In this document: positions 1 through 7,010 of the stretch, one piece after another
How the letters are laid out: each line of letters starts with the position of its first letter
How positions within the stretch are numbered: the stretch's first letter is position 1
Source of the DNA: Chlorobiaceae bacterium
GTDB taxonomy: Bacteria; Bacteroidota; Chlorobiia; Chlorobiales; Chlorobiaceae
Direction of reading: 5' to 3'
DNA: 11,587 nucleotides
Assembly (NCBI GenBank): GCA_013336025.1
Contig: JAAXUM010000019.1
Span: 1-11,587 of the forward strand
Position numbers and translations under genes: made by a program
The notes under the pieces: model-generated
Database searches by the model: none
What the model was told of the DNA's origin: nothing
What the model saw: only the letters and a program-made list of their open reading frames with translations

Positions 1-385
1 CCCCGGCAAGCTTCTGAATGGGCGTTATACGCATGGGGCGCTGAGTTTTATTGACATAGTACCAGAGATTGTCGTTCAGCATCAGGAGCATATTTCCTCG
101 CTGTTTGACCGGTTCGATATAACTGACCAGAGTTTTTGTGCGGTTTTTTATAAACACCCTGAAAACATCCTTTTTCTGTTCACTCTGGTTTTCATACGAA
201 AGCGTTGCAGCCATGGTGAAATCCGACCATGGAGCTCTGACATCATCAGCTTGTTTGAGGATTTCTTCGGCATGGCTGTTTTGTTCAGCATCACTTGAAG
301 CTGTTTCTGCAAAACCATTCTGTTCGATTATAACCGTCAGAAGCAGAAGGAGGGAAATCACAATCCGGAAAAAAGTTTTATACAT
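1..385 (-). CDS. LolA-like outer-membrane lipoprotein-sorting protein (C-terminus cut by window edge)
   Basis: The visible part is 128 codons from ATG 385-383, running off the left edge. The N-terminus is a clear Sec signal peptide: Lys3 and Arg7, a hydrophobic core at about residues 8-20, and likely cleavage after Gly-Phe-Ala at 24-26. The mature part has alternating beta strands, and the visible end (GNMLLMLNDNLWYYVNKTQR, then PMRITPIQKLAG) resembles the LolA-like family annotated 'outer membrane lipoprotein-sorting protein', an open beta-barrel that carries acyl chains across the periplasm. The start codon overlaps the last 8 nt of the FtsX-type permease gene (ATGTATAA), so translation is probably coupled and no strong Shine-Dalgarno is seen. 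Next to an ABC ATPase and a Lol-type permease, it is probably the periplasmic acceptor of whatever the cluster exports. Ligand and final acceptor are unknown. Family assignment is from pattern recognition only. Confidence 0.75.
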   Translation of the reverse strand, partial: MYKTFFRIVISLLLLLTVIIEQNGFAETASSDAEQNSHAEEILKQADDVRAPWSDFTMAATLSYENQSEQKKDVFRVFIKNRTKTLVSYIEPVKQRGNMLLMLNDNLWYYVNKTQRPMRITPIQKLAG

Positions 386-1667
386 GAGTTAATGAATTGA
401 CGATTGAAATTTTTCTGATTTTCAGGAGGGTCAGCAATCCTGAAAATGTCGTAGAAAACATAACCAGCAGTGCTATCCATGGCAGAAACTCTGTGGCGGG
501 ATATATCTTGAGAAGGTATGTTGAAGACATTCCCGGCGGGGGTGGCATTCTGAATCCGGAATTATTGATAATGAACGAGAAAATGATTTTAAGCGCCATG
601 CCCCCAATAAGACTCATGAGTCCTATAAAAAAACCTTCGAAAAGAAACATAAGAGAGATCCAGGGGTTTGCTATTCCTATGGCTTTCAACGTTCCGATCT
701 CCCTTACTCTTTCCATTGTTGACATAAGCATGGTGTTTGTGCAGCTCAGAAAAACAATGACAACAACGATAATTCCCGTAAAACTGAAAATGATGCGGTA
801 TGCATCTCTGATTGAGTGGTAGTATTCAGCAAGTTGGTCCCAGGGGATCGCAGTAAACAGAGCCGGTTTCCCCGAACCGTTGATTGCGGCTGATACAAGC
901 GGCGTGATGGATTCAGTGTTATCTGTTTTGTCGAGAACAACAACAATTTTAGAAACCCTGTCCGTCTGCATAAGACTTTGGGCTGTTGGGATATTGGTGA
1001 CGAGGTAGTAACGATCTATCGATTTCATGGTGCTTTTGACAACTCCGGCAACTGTTACATCGACAACATTGACTGCGCCGTCTACGGTTGTACCCATCAG
1101 CATGAGGCTGGATCCGGTTTCAGCATTCAGCGATTTTGCCATTCCTTCGCCGAGAAGTACTCCGTTCTGTCCGGTCAGTTCAAGTTTTTTGTACGATGAG
1201 TCGTCCATTTTTGTTTTGGAAGACATCTTGTCCAGTGCATTCCAGTAATGCATAAGCTCGCTCTCTTTTTCAGGATCAATACCCATGCCAAGAAATGAAA
1301 TCGACTTCTCTCCATTTGAAATGAGCCCGTTAAATTCTATACGGGGTATGGTTGCTTTTATGCTTTTATTGGAAGCAATCAGCGCCTGAATTTTTTCATT
1401 GTCTGCTATTCCGTACTCGAGCGGATATCGTTCTTCTTTTTGCAGTGCTTCACGTTTTACGATCTGTATATGACCGGTCCCGCCGCTCGACGTGAAGCCC
1501 CTGCAGATGGTCATCTCCTTGAGGCCGTAAAAGGTGAAATCCATATATCCGGCAACAATTGCCAGTGCAGCAAAACCTGCCGAAGAGACAAGAATTGTAA
1601 TCAACGTTCTTCTGCTGTTACGAAAAAGGTTTCTGAGAGCTATACTGGCAAGTTTGATGCTATTCAT
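378..1667 (-). CDS. ABC transporter permease, FtsX/LolC-LolE/MacB type
   Basis: This is a 429-residue inner-membrane permease with the four-helix FtsX layout: TM1 at about 21-43, a large periplasmic domain at about 45-288, and TM2 about 290-313, TM3 about 337-366, TM4 about 394-416. The cytoplasmic stretch after TM2 (MERVREIGTLKAIG, 318-331) is the typical coupling segment that contacts the ATPase. The C-terminal RKISIVNSLTHV resembles the end of Lol permeases. Such permeases do not pump across the membrane; they use ATP to extract or push substrates (lipoproteins, lipids) at the periplasmic face. The partner is presumably the LolD-type ATPase at 3122-3832, with the LolA-like protein as acceptor. 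Only one permease is visible, so it may act as a homodimer. An in-frame TAA directly before ATG 1667 fixes this as the most upstream start; ribosome binding is weak (AAGAA-like). Confidence 0.88.
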   Translation of the reverse strand: MNSIKLASIALRNLFRNSRRTLITILVSSAGFAALAIVAGYMDFTFYGLKEMTICRGFTSSGGTGHIQIVKREALQKEERYPLEYGIADNEKIQALIASNKSIKATIPRIEFNGLISNGEKSISFLGMGIDPEKESELMHYWNALDKMSSKTKMDDSSYKKLELTGQNGVLLGEGMAKSLNAETGSSLMLMGTTVDGAVNVVDVTVAGVVKSTMKSIDRYYLVTNIPTAQSLMQTDRVSKIVVVLDKTDNTESITPLVSAAINGSGKPALFTAIPWDQLAEYYHSIRDAYRIIFSFTGIIVVVIVFLSCTNTMLMSTMERVREIGTLKAIGIANPWISLMFLFEGFFIGLMSLIGGMALKIIFSFIINNSGFRMPPPPGMSSTYLLKIYPATEFLPWIALLVMFSTTFSGLLTLLKIRKISIVNSLTHV

Positions 1668-1771
1668 TTAATTTCTTGTTGATTCGACTTATTTTACTGT
1701 TCATGAGATCGGCGATGTAATATAAAGTGACGCTGTACATTATGCGTATAAATTATTTCTTACATCCACTC

Positions 1772-3025
1772 TTATACTTTTTCAAGCAACATCGCTGAAA
1801 TAGTTATTCCCTGTGCGTAACCGATGCAGATGATTTTCTGGCCTGATGATATAGTTGAATCATCAATAAGCTGTTTGCACATCAAGGGAATTGCGCCCGA
1901 TGAGAGGTAACCGTTTTCATATAATGTGTTTCTGCTGAAGGCCATCTGTTCTTCGGAGAGGTCAAGCTCTTTAGCAATCTGTTTCAGAACAAGAGAACTC
2001 GACGCCTGGAAAACAAAAAGCAACTGGTCTTTTACTTCCCTGAACTCCATGCCGGCATCGCTGAAAAAAGATTTGACGAAATTATTGATATTCTTTCTGA
2101 TAAGCCTGAAATACTTCATCGGATCGATTCTGAACTCAAAAGCAGGATCCGAAACCTTCCAGACTGCTGAGTTCGTCGAATTCGGGATGGTCATGTTTTT
2201 AAAGGCAACGATTTTAAGAGAGGGCAGTCCTTTTTTTCGGGCATCATCGTACGTCATGATGGAATATCGTAAAAAACTGTCACTGAAGGTACTCATCAGT
2301 CCGACGTTGATCGGATGATCTTCGGAAAGATTGATGTGGATGCTGAACATTTCGGAATGTACAAGATCAATCCTTTTTTTAAGTTTTTCATATCCGCCCG
2401 AAAGGGAAGATCTTATCAGAGCATTTGCTGTACGTATTGCAGGTATGGGTGCGTTGCATGCTTTATGATAAAAGTTGGTGATATCGACATCATGCCACTT
2501 CTTTTCGGAGATAATGATGTCGACCGCGTTTGGGTCGAAATATCCTGTTGAGGTTACATGTATAATATGATCAGGCTGCTCATGTGCATCGTTATACAGC
2601 TTTCTGAGATGTTTTTCAGTATGAAGCCGGTATAACTCCATTCGATCATTTAAACCGGCACCGGCAGGATGGGTATGGTGTTTAGCCAGATTTTCATACA
2701 TGGGAAAAACGGATTCATACTCGATAAATCGTCCGTTTTCAACAATCGGACACTCTTCGTCGGCAGCATCATAATTTTCAGGCCAGATTGACAAATATCG
2801 CTGCTTTATGGTTTTTTCTGAAACCGCAAACTGGCTGAATTTAGTACGGACTTTTTTATGGATTTTCTCGACATCTTTTTCCGATGTTTTGCCTGACTTT
2901 ACGGCAAGCGCTTTTACCATTCCCTTTGCCAGCAGTTTGCAGGTCTTTTCCTGTGGGACAAGATCTCTTAAGCGTACTGAGTGAAAATCAGTTAAAACAG
3001 TAGCGGTGCTTTCAATCTCTTTCAT
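1772..3025 (-). CDS. Type III PKS/KAS III-like protein with a degenerate catalytic triad
   Basis: This 417-residue protein has a thiolase-fold layout closest to chalcone synthase-like/KAS III enzymes and is longer than usual for either (roughly 320-390). HVTSTGYFDPNAVD (155-168) matches the 'T-x-x-G' segment before the nucleophile. HKACNAPIPAIRTAN (187-201) places the nucleophile at Cys190. HSEMFSIHIN (223-232) matches the SEI/SEL strand. FVFQASSSLVL (337-347) sits where W-x-x-HPGG is expected, putting Gln340 at the catalytic His. NGYLSSGAI (371-379) sits where GNMSSA is expected, putting Tyr373 at the catalytic Asn. The 33-residue His-to-Asn spacing of chalcone synthase is preserved (340 to 373), which supports the alignment. 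Normal decarboxylative condensation therefore looks unlikely; acyl transfer, acyl holding or a structural role are possible. It lies between the ATPase and permease genes. Start ATG 3025; ribosome binding is weak. Confidence 0.78.
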   Translation of the reverse strand: MKEIESTATVLTDFHSVRLRDLVPQEKTCKLLAKGMVKALAVKSGKTSEKDVEKIHKKVRTKFSQFAVSEKTIKQRYLSIWPENYDAADEECPIVENGRFIEYESVFPMYENLAKHHTHPAGAGLNDRMELYRLHTEKHLRKLYNDAHEQPDHIIHVTSTGYFDPNAVDIIISEKKWHDVDITNFYHKACNAPIPAIRTANALIRSSLSGGYEKLKKRIDLVHSEMFSIHINLSEDHPINVGLMSTFSDSFLRYSIMTYDDARKKGLPSLKIVAFKNMTIPNSTNSAVWKVSDPAFEFRIDPMKYFRLIRKNINNFVKSFFSDAGMEFREVKDQLLFVFQASSSLVLKQIAKELDLSEEQMAFSRNTLYENGYLSSGAIPLMCKQLIDDSTISSGQKIICIGYAQGITISAMLLEKV

Positions 3026-3121
3026 GAAAATCTTTTTTTTCAGTTGCCATTAAAAAAATGTTACAAACCGGTTCACAGGCCATAAAAAAAGTGCTAAAAT
3101 AAAAAGGATGCCGGAAACAGT

Positions 3122-3832
3122 TCAGGCTATATGGTTGTGAAGAGCTATTTCGTCAACCATTATCTTTCCGTCACTGATATGAACAACGCTTTTTATTCTG
3201 TCGAGCACTACAGAATCATGAGAAGAGACAACGATGGTAATATGTTCCTTCTTGTTGAGGCTCATCAATAGATCAAGAATCCCTGCACCTGTTTTACTGT
3301 CAAGATTAGCTGTCGGTTCATCTGCCAGAATCAGAGCGGGTTTGCTTACCAGAGCCCTTGCAATGGCAACCCGTTGCTGCTGTCCGCCAGACATCTCTCT
3401 TGGATAGTGATGTTTTCTCTCAAGAAGCCCTACCTCGTCAAGCACTTCATCGACTCTTTGGCGGATGCTCTTTTTATCCATGCCTTTAAAAAGAAGAGGG
3501 AGTTCGACATTCTCATAAGCCGTAAGTACCGGAATTAAATTGAATGACTGAAAGACAAACCCGATCTTGTTAAGCCGCAGATTCGCCAGTTGTTCGAGGC
3601 TCATTGATGAGGTATCGATGCCGTCGATGATGACGTTCCCCTCATCCTGCTTGTCAATGCAGCCGAGAAGATGAAGCAGGGTTGATTTGCCGCTTCCTGA
3701 CAGTCCGACAAGGACGACGATATCTCCTCGAAAAAAAGAAAGATTGACATGATTGAGCGCGGTAACACGCCCTTCTCCGCTGCCGTAATATTTCGAGACA
3801 TTTATCAGTTGTGCAATAATCCTGTCATTCAT
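3122..3832 (-). CDS. lolD: ABC transporter ATP-binding protein, LolD/MacB family
   Basis: This is a 236-residue ABC ATPase with every nucleotide-binding motif intact: Walker [10 protein letters not shown] (43-51), Q-loop Gln95 in [10 protein letters not shown], signature [10 protein letters not shown] (147-156), Walker B ALILADEP (166-173) followed by the D-loop, and switch His205 in VVSSHD. The [20 protein letters not shown] segment is typical of the LolD/MacB/FtsE group, which pairs with FtsX-type permeases. It should power the permease at 378-1667 from the cytoplasmic side. It lies 105 nt downstream of the enoyl reductase gene and 96 nt before the KAS III-like gene, so the transporter is split by an enzyme gene. 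Start ATG 3832 gives a normal family N-terminus ([20 protein letters not shown]). The symbol reflects family membership; it may serve the cluster product and not general lipoprotein sorting. Confidence 0.92.
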   Translation of the reverse strand: MNDRIIAQLINVSKYYGSGEGRVTALNHVNLSFFRGDIVVLVGLSGSGKSTLLHLLGCIDKQDEGNVIIDGIDTSSMSLEQLANLRLNKIGFVFQSFNLIPVLTAYENVELPLLFKGMDKKSIRQRVDEVLDEVGLLERKHHYPREMSGGQQQRVAIARALVSKPALILADEPTANLDSKTGAGILDLLMSLNKKEHITIVVSSHDSVVLDRIKSVVHISDGKIMVDEIALHNHIA

Positions 3833-3937
3833 GATTCAAACGGTTCTTTTCATGCATTTCCACATGTTCATTGAGTAATGATAACCGGAACAGGAGTTTG
3901 ATATGCAAGTCGTCGGACGTAACAAATCAAGGTCAGC

Positions 3938-4690
3938 TTAGGCCAATAATCCTTTTCCGCCATCAATTGTGATGGTTTGTCCGACGATCTGGGCTCCTGC
4001 ATCCGTTGTAAGAAAATTTACCACTTCAGCAACATCTTGAGGTGTTGTCATTCTGCCTGAAGGCGTATACTCGAGGGTGATGTTTAAAAGACGTTCAAGT
4101 TCCGGTAAAGCCTTTGCCGCATCGGTCATGACCAGGCCGGGGCAGACAAGATTAACCGCGATTCCTTCAGGAGCGAACTCACGGCTGTAGTGACGGAACA
4201 AGGCCTCCATGGCGCCTTTTGTAGAACCTACTGCGGCATAATCAGGAATAACCCGGGTTCCTCCAGGCGAGGTGATTCCGATTATACGGCCGCCTCTTCC
4301 CATTTTTCCTATAAGCTCTCTTGTCAGCCGGTGTACAGCAAAGAAATTGATTTCAAAAGTCCATTTCAGTTGTTTATCGGAAAGCTCCATGGCTTTCCGG
4401 TGTACTCCGCTGGCAGCAGAGTGTACAAGAATATCCACATGTTCGCAGGAATCATGAAGTTGCTGTACAACCTGGATGAAGCTTTCTTCATGAGAAAGAT
4501 CGCCTCTGAACGTCGTGATATCGAGTCCCCGGACAGCAGCCTCATGTTCAAGAGATTCGGCACTTTTACGGCTTCTTGCATAAAGTGCGAGCACTCTGGC
4601 TCCGCTTTCGGCAAGATTCAGCGATATGGCTCTCCCTATTCCTCTTGTTCCCCCTGTAACGACAGCAATTTTATTTGTCAGATGTTTCAT
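3938..4690 (-). CDS. fabL: FabL-type enoyl-[ACP] reductase (SDR family)
   Basis: This is a 250-residue short-chain dehydrogenase. The cofactor loop TGGTRGIG is at 12-19, with Arg16 and the downstream YARSRK (37-42) suggesting NADPH. Where a FabG-type ketoreductase has Tyr-x3-Lys, this protein has Tyr151-x6-Lys158 (YAAVGSTK). That spacing is the enoyl reductase motif of FabI/FabL, and as I recall the residue numbers match Bacillus subtilis FabL. SAASGVHRKAMEL (91-103) and the C-terminal IDGGKGLLA also resemble FabL more than FabG. Likely reaction: NAD(P)H-dependent reduction of trans-2-enoyl-ACP, completing the cycle with the neighbouring KR and DH. Its ATG overlaps the fabG stop (ATGA), with a GGGAG Shine-Dalgarno inside fabG. 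Automatic annotation would probably call it a 3-oxoacyl-ACP reductase, which the Tyr/Lys spacing argues against. Confidence 0.85.
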   Translation of the reverse strand: MKHLTNKIAVVTGGTRGIGRAISLNLAESGARVLALYARSRKSAESLEHEAAVRGLDITTFRGDLSHEESFIQVVQQLHDSCEHVDILVHSAASGVHRKAMELSDKQLKWTFEINFFAVHRLTRELIGKMGRGGRIIGITSPGGTRVIPDYAAVGSTKGAMEALFRHYSREFAPEGIAVNLVCPGLVMTDAAKALPELERLLNITLEYTPSGRMTTPQDVAEVVNFLTTDAGAQIVGQTITIDGGKGLLA

Positions 4691-5451
4691 ATTCCGGTGT
4701 CTCCCAATGATCTTCCGCCGTCAACAGGAATGACGGATCCGGTTATGTAGCGAGCCTCATCAGAACACAAAAAGGCAATGAGAGAACCTACATCTTCCGG
4801 TTCTCCAATAAATCCCGCCGGTATGTGTCTGTTGATTTCACGTCCCGAAGCTTTTTCAAGATAGTTCACAACTCCGGCAGTCATGGGTGTTCTGATCAGG
4901 CCGGGAGCAATGGCGTTAACTGTAATGCCGCGGTGGGCAACTTCGAGTGCAAGTGTTTTGGTAAATCCTATTATTCCTGCCTTGGCGGCGGCATAGTTCG
5001 CCTGTCCCCGTTTGGCATAGATTCCGCTTATCGAACTGAGATTGATAATTCTGCCATACCGTTTTCCATACATTGATTTCAATGCAAGCTGGCACATGGC
5101 CATGGTTACGATAAGGTGTTCATGGATAAGCTTGTCATGAATGGAAAAATCGGTCTGTAAAAAGAACCCATCCTTAATTCGTCCGGCTGAATTAACCAGA
5201 ATTTCAGGTTGTTTTTCGAAATCCGATACGACCTCATCATACAGTTCTTTTGCATCACGATATTCCGCAAGTGGGCGGCAATATATTCTGACTTCATGAC
5301 CCATATCGCGCAATTCAGCTGCTGATTCCTGCGCCTTTTCGTGATTTGATGCATATGCAAGAGCAAGGTCGTACTTTTCGGCAAGCGCTTTCGCTGCTCC
5401 GAAGCCTATGCCTGAAGTTCCGCCTGTTATAAGTGCAAGATGTTTTTCCAT
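4687..5451 (-). CDS. fabG: 3-oxoacyl-[ACP] reductase, FabG type
   Basis: This is a 254-residue classical SDR with cofactor loop TGGTSGIG (9-16), NSAG (87-90), catalytic Ser140 in INLSSISG, and Tyr153-x3-Lys157 in QANYAAAKAG. The 13-residue Ser-to-Tyr distance equals that of FabG. It should reduce 3-oxoacyl-ACP to 3-hydroxyacyl-ACP with NADPH in the cytoplasm. In the helix where most FabG proteins have the tetrad Asn, I read His112 (HEHLIVTMAMCQ), an unusual change if the alignment holds. A start 10 codons upstream (5481) is possible, but ATG 5451 gives the family N-terminus MEKHLALITGG. It has AAGGAG 8 nt upstream and forms a TGATG junction with the ketosynthase stop. The gene ends in an ATGA overlap with the enoyl reductase gene. 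Confidence 0.92.
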   Translation of the reverse strand: MEKHLALITGGTSGIGFGAAKALAEKYDLALAYASNHEKAQESAAELRDMGHEVRIYCRPLAEYRDAKELYDEVVSDFEKQPEILVNSAGRIKDGFFLQTDFSIHDKLIHEHLIVTMAMCQLALKSMYGKRYGRIINLSSISGIYAKRGQANYAAAKAGIIGFTKTLALEVAHRGITVNAIAPGLIRTPMTAGVVNYLEKASGREINRHIPAGFIGEPEDVGSLIAFLCSDEARYITGSVIPVDGGRSLGDTGI

Positions 5452-6686
5452 CAGTTCCGCTCCTTTTTTAGTACAAGGCATGCGTTCTGACCGCCAAATC
5501 CAAAACTGTTGCTGAGAATATAATCAATCGCAACATCACGACTTCCTTCGGGGACATAATCGAGATCACAGTCAGGATCAGGATCGTGCAGATTGATCGT
5601 GGGAGTTATTTTCTGGCGAAGCAGCATCAGAATACAGGCAATAGCCTCTACAGCTCCAGCAGCGACAGTCGAGTGCCCGATTTGCGATTTCAGCGAGCTG
5701 ACGGGAATTTGATAGGCATTCTCACCGAATACCTTTTTTATAGCCTGGGTTTCAAGGCGGTCATTAAGCACTGTTGATGTGCCGTGCGCATTGATATAAC
5801 CGATCGCTGTTTTTTCGATGCCTGCATCGGTTATGGCATCTTCCATAGCCCTGACAACACATTGATTGTCATCTCTGCCATCCGTCAATCGATAGGCATC
5901 CGAATTAAAAGCGTAGCCACATACCTGAGCAAGTATTTCGGCTTTTCGTTCTTCAGCGGCAGCTCTTGTTTCAAGAAGAAGCACAGCCGCAGCCTCACTT
6001 TTGACAAAACCGGAACGGCTTTTCGAAAACGGTCTGCTGGCGGTATGAGCGGGAACGTCATCGGTTGAGAGTGTATGCAGCAGATGAAAATTCATGAGCT
6101 GGCTTTCCCATGCTCCGGCATCTACAGCACAAACAAGGCACCTTTTTATTCGCCCGGATTTCAGCAGGTGGTATGCAACCCCAATTGCCTGACTTCCTGC
6201 AGCACATGCGGAATTGACACTGATTATGTTCTCGGGAGCAATTGAGCCGTGTCCTCGTTGTTTGAGTTTTTTGGCAATAATTTCAACAACCCATTCGGCA
6301 CGAAGTTCATCCCAGATAAATGAATCCGGGTCGTAATGCATCAGTGAATCCCTTACAATATCAAAATAAATACCTGCCGGAGATGCCTGAACAAGAGCGT
6401 CAATCGGAACTGACTCAGGCAGTCGCTGAAGAATCTGCTGAAGGGCATGGATAAGGTACCGGCCTCCATTTGTATGCAGGCCGAGAGGTAGGCCCAGTTC
6501 CGCAGCAGGCGGGATGTTCGTGTCATCAACAACTCCTCCGAATGCAACAGGAAAGTTATTTCCAACAAGTGACCCTCGCAGGTCGATAATACCCGAATCA
6601 CCTGCAAACATCCGCTTTTCAAACTCAGGTACCGATATCCCGATCGGAGAGGTAATACCAAAGTCGGTTACAACGATATCAAGCAT
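5451..6686 (-). CDS. Beta-ketoacyl-[ACP] synthase, FabF (KAS II) type
   Basis: This is a 411-residue complete ketosynthase with an intact triad: Cys161 in VNSACAAGSQAIG, His301 in INAHGTSTVLNDRLET, and His338 in SLKSQIGHS, with the conserved Lys333 before it. The C-terminal SNSFGFGGQNACLVL is the usual Gly-rich oxyanion/gating segment. It should catalyse decarboxylative Claisen condensation of acyl groups with malonyl-ACP. The canonical G-E-G-A after the RSGF loop is S-E-A-A (230-233), a sign that this is not the housekeeping FabF. It begins 7 nt after the ACP gene and is followed by fabG through TGATG. The CLF-like protein at 7011-7742 is the obvious candidate for a heterodimer partner. Chain length and starter cannot be read from the sequence. 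Confidence 0.93.
   Translation of the reverse strand: MLDIVVTDFGITSPIGISVPEFEKRMFAGDSGIIDLRGSLVGNNFPVAFGGVVDDTNIPPAAELGLPLGLHTNGGRYLIHALQQILQRLPESVPIDALVQASPAGIYFDIVRDSLMHYDPDSFIWDELRAEWVVEIIAKKLKQRGHGSIAPENIISVNSACAAGSQAIGVAYHLLKSGRIKRCLVCAVDAGAWESQLMNFHLLHTLSTDDVPAHTASRPFSKSRSGFVKSEAAAVLLLETRAAAEERKAEILAQVCGYAFNSDAYRLTDGRDDNQCVVRAMEDAITDAGIEKTAIGYINAHGTSTVLNDRLETQAIKKVFGENAYQIPVSSLKSQIGHSTVAAGAVEAIACILMLLRQKITPTINLHDPDPDCDLDYVPEGSRDVAIDYILSNSFGFGGQNACLVLKKERN
5460..5465 (-). promoter_or_regulatory. Shine-Dalgarno AAGGAG deciding the fabG start
   Basis: AAGGAG on the minus strand lies 8 nt before ATG 5451, inside the last codons of the ketosynthase gene. It supports the 254-residue FabG over the 264-residue version starting at 5481. 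Confidence 0.75.
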
Positions 6687-6693
6687 GAGCGTT

Positions 6694-6996
6694 CTATTGT
6701 TTTTCTTCTTCTTCTTTCTTGCGAAGAACCAGCATCATATAATCGATAATGTCCTGAACGGAAATATCAGTGATGTCGTCACCCTTTTTTTCGGTGATGT
6801 ATTGCAGGGCTTCGGTAAAATCAAGTTCAACTCCGGTACGCTGCTCTATTTCATAACTGATATCAAGATAATCGATGCTTTCAGCATCAAGGTCAGCCTT
6901 GAACATGCTTTCTTTCGTGATATCGCCCGCTTCGGTATTTAAAACAGCTCGGATTGCATCCTCAAGCTTTTCGAACAGCTCTTTTTCCGATAACAT
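6694..6996 (-). CDS. Acyl carrier protein, 100 residues, ESID-type motif
   Basis: This is a small acidic helical protein with the phosphopantetheine site at Ser40 in KADLDAESIDYLDISYEIEQ (33-52). The usual D-S-L is replaced by E-S-I followed by Asp. It is longer than a standard ACP of about 78-85 residues: helix III is preceded by an ITEKKGDDITD segment (67-77), and the C-terminus is a charged tail, RKKEEEEKQ (92-100), encoded by a run of GAA codons. It should carry the growing chain as a thioester for the KS, KR, DH and ER encoded around it, after activation by a phosphopantetheinyl transferase; acpS is three genes upstream. A strong Shine-Dalgarno (AAGGGGGG) precedes the ATG, which fits the high expression expected of a carrier protein. 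Confidence 0.92.
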   Translation of the reverse strand: MLSEKELFEKLEDAIRAVLNTEAGDITKESMFKADLDAESIDYLDISYEIEQRTGVELDFTEALQYITEKKGDDITDISVQDIIDYMMLVLRKKEEEEKQ

Positions 6997-6999
6997 TTA

Positions 7000-7007
7000 C
7001 CCCCCTT
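7000..7007 (-). promoter_or_regulatory. Strong Shine-Dalgarno of the ACP gene
   Basis: AAGGGGGG, extended upstream by further A residues, lies directly before TAA-ATG of the ACP gene in the 14-nt gap after the CLF-like gene. It is the most G-rich ribosome-binding stretch noticed in the operon, consistent with extra ACP synthesis. Confidence 0.65.
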
Positions 7008-7010
7008 TTT

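Noticed and set aside
138-392. 84-codon plus-strand frame at the left edge
   Set aside because: The minus strand here encodes a signal peptide and a LolA-like domain in an uninterrupted frame, which explains the region better.
397-822. 141-codon plus-strand frame opposite the permease
   Set aside because: Its hydrophobic runs are a by-product of the transmembrane codons on the other strand; the permease reading is strongly supported.
3026-3121. Terminator or operator in the A/T-run-rich gap between the ATPase and KAS III-like genes
   Set aside because: There are several runs of A/T and a short AACCGGTT palindrome, but no stem followed by a T-run. Nothing there can be supported beyond a spacer.
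4190-4750. 186-codon open frame on the plus strand
   Set aside because: It lies wholly opposite the well-supported FabL-type and FabG-type genes, has no recognisable domain and lacks good ribosome binding; it is a shadow frame.
6700-6720. GAA trinucleotide run at the end of the ACP gene as a microsatellite
   Set aside because: It is only a few repeat units and encodes a plausible acidic C-terminal tail; ordinary coding sequence is sufficient.
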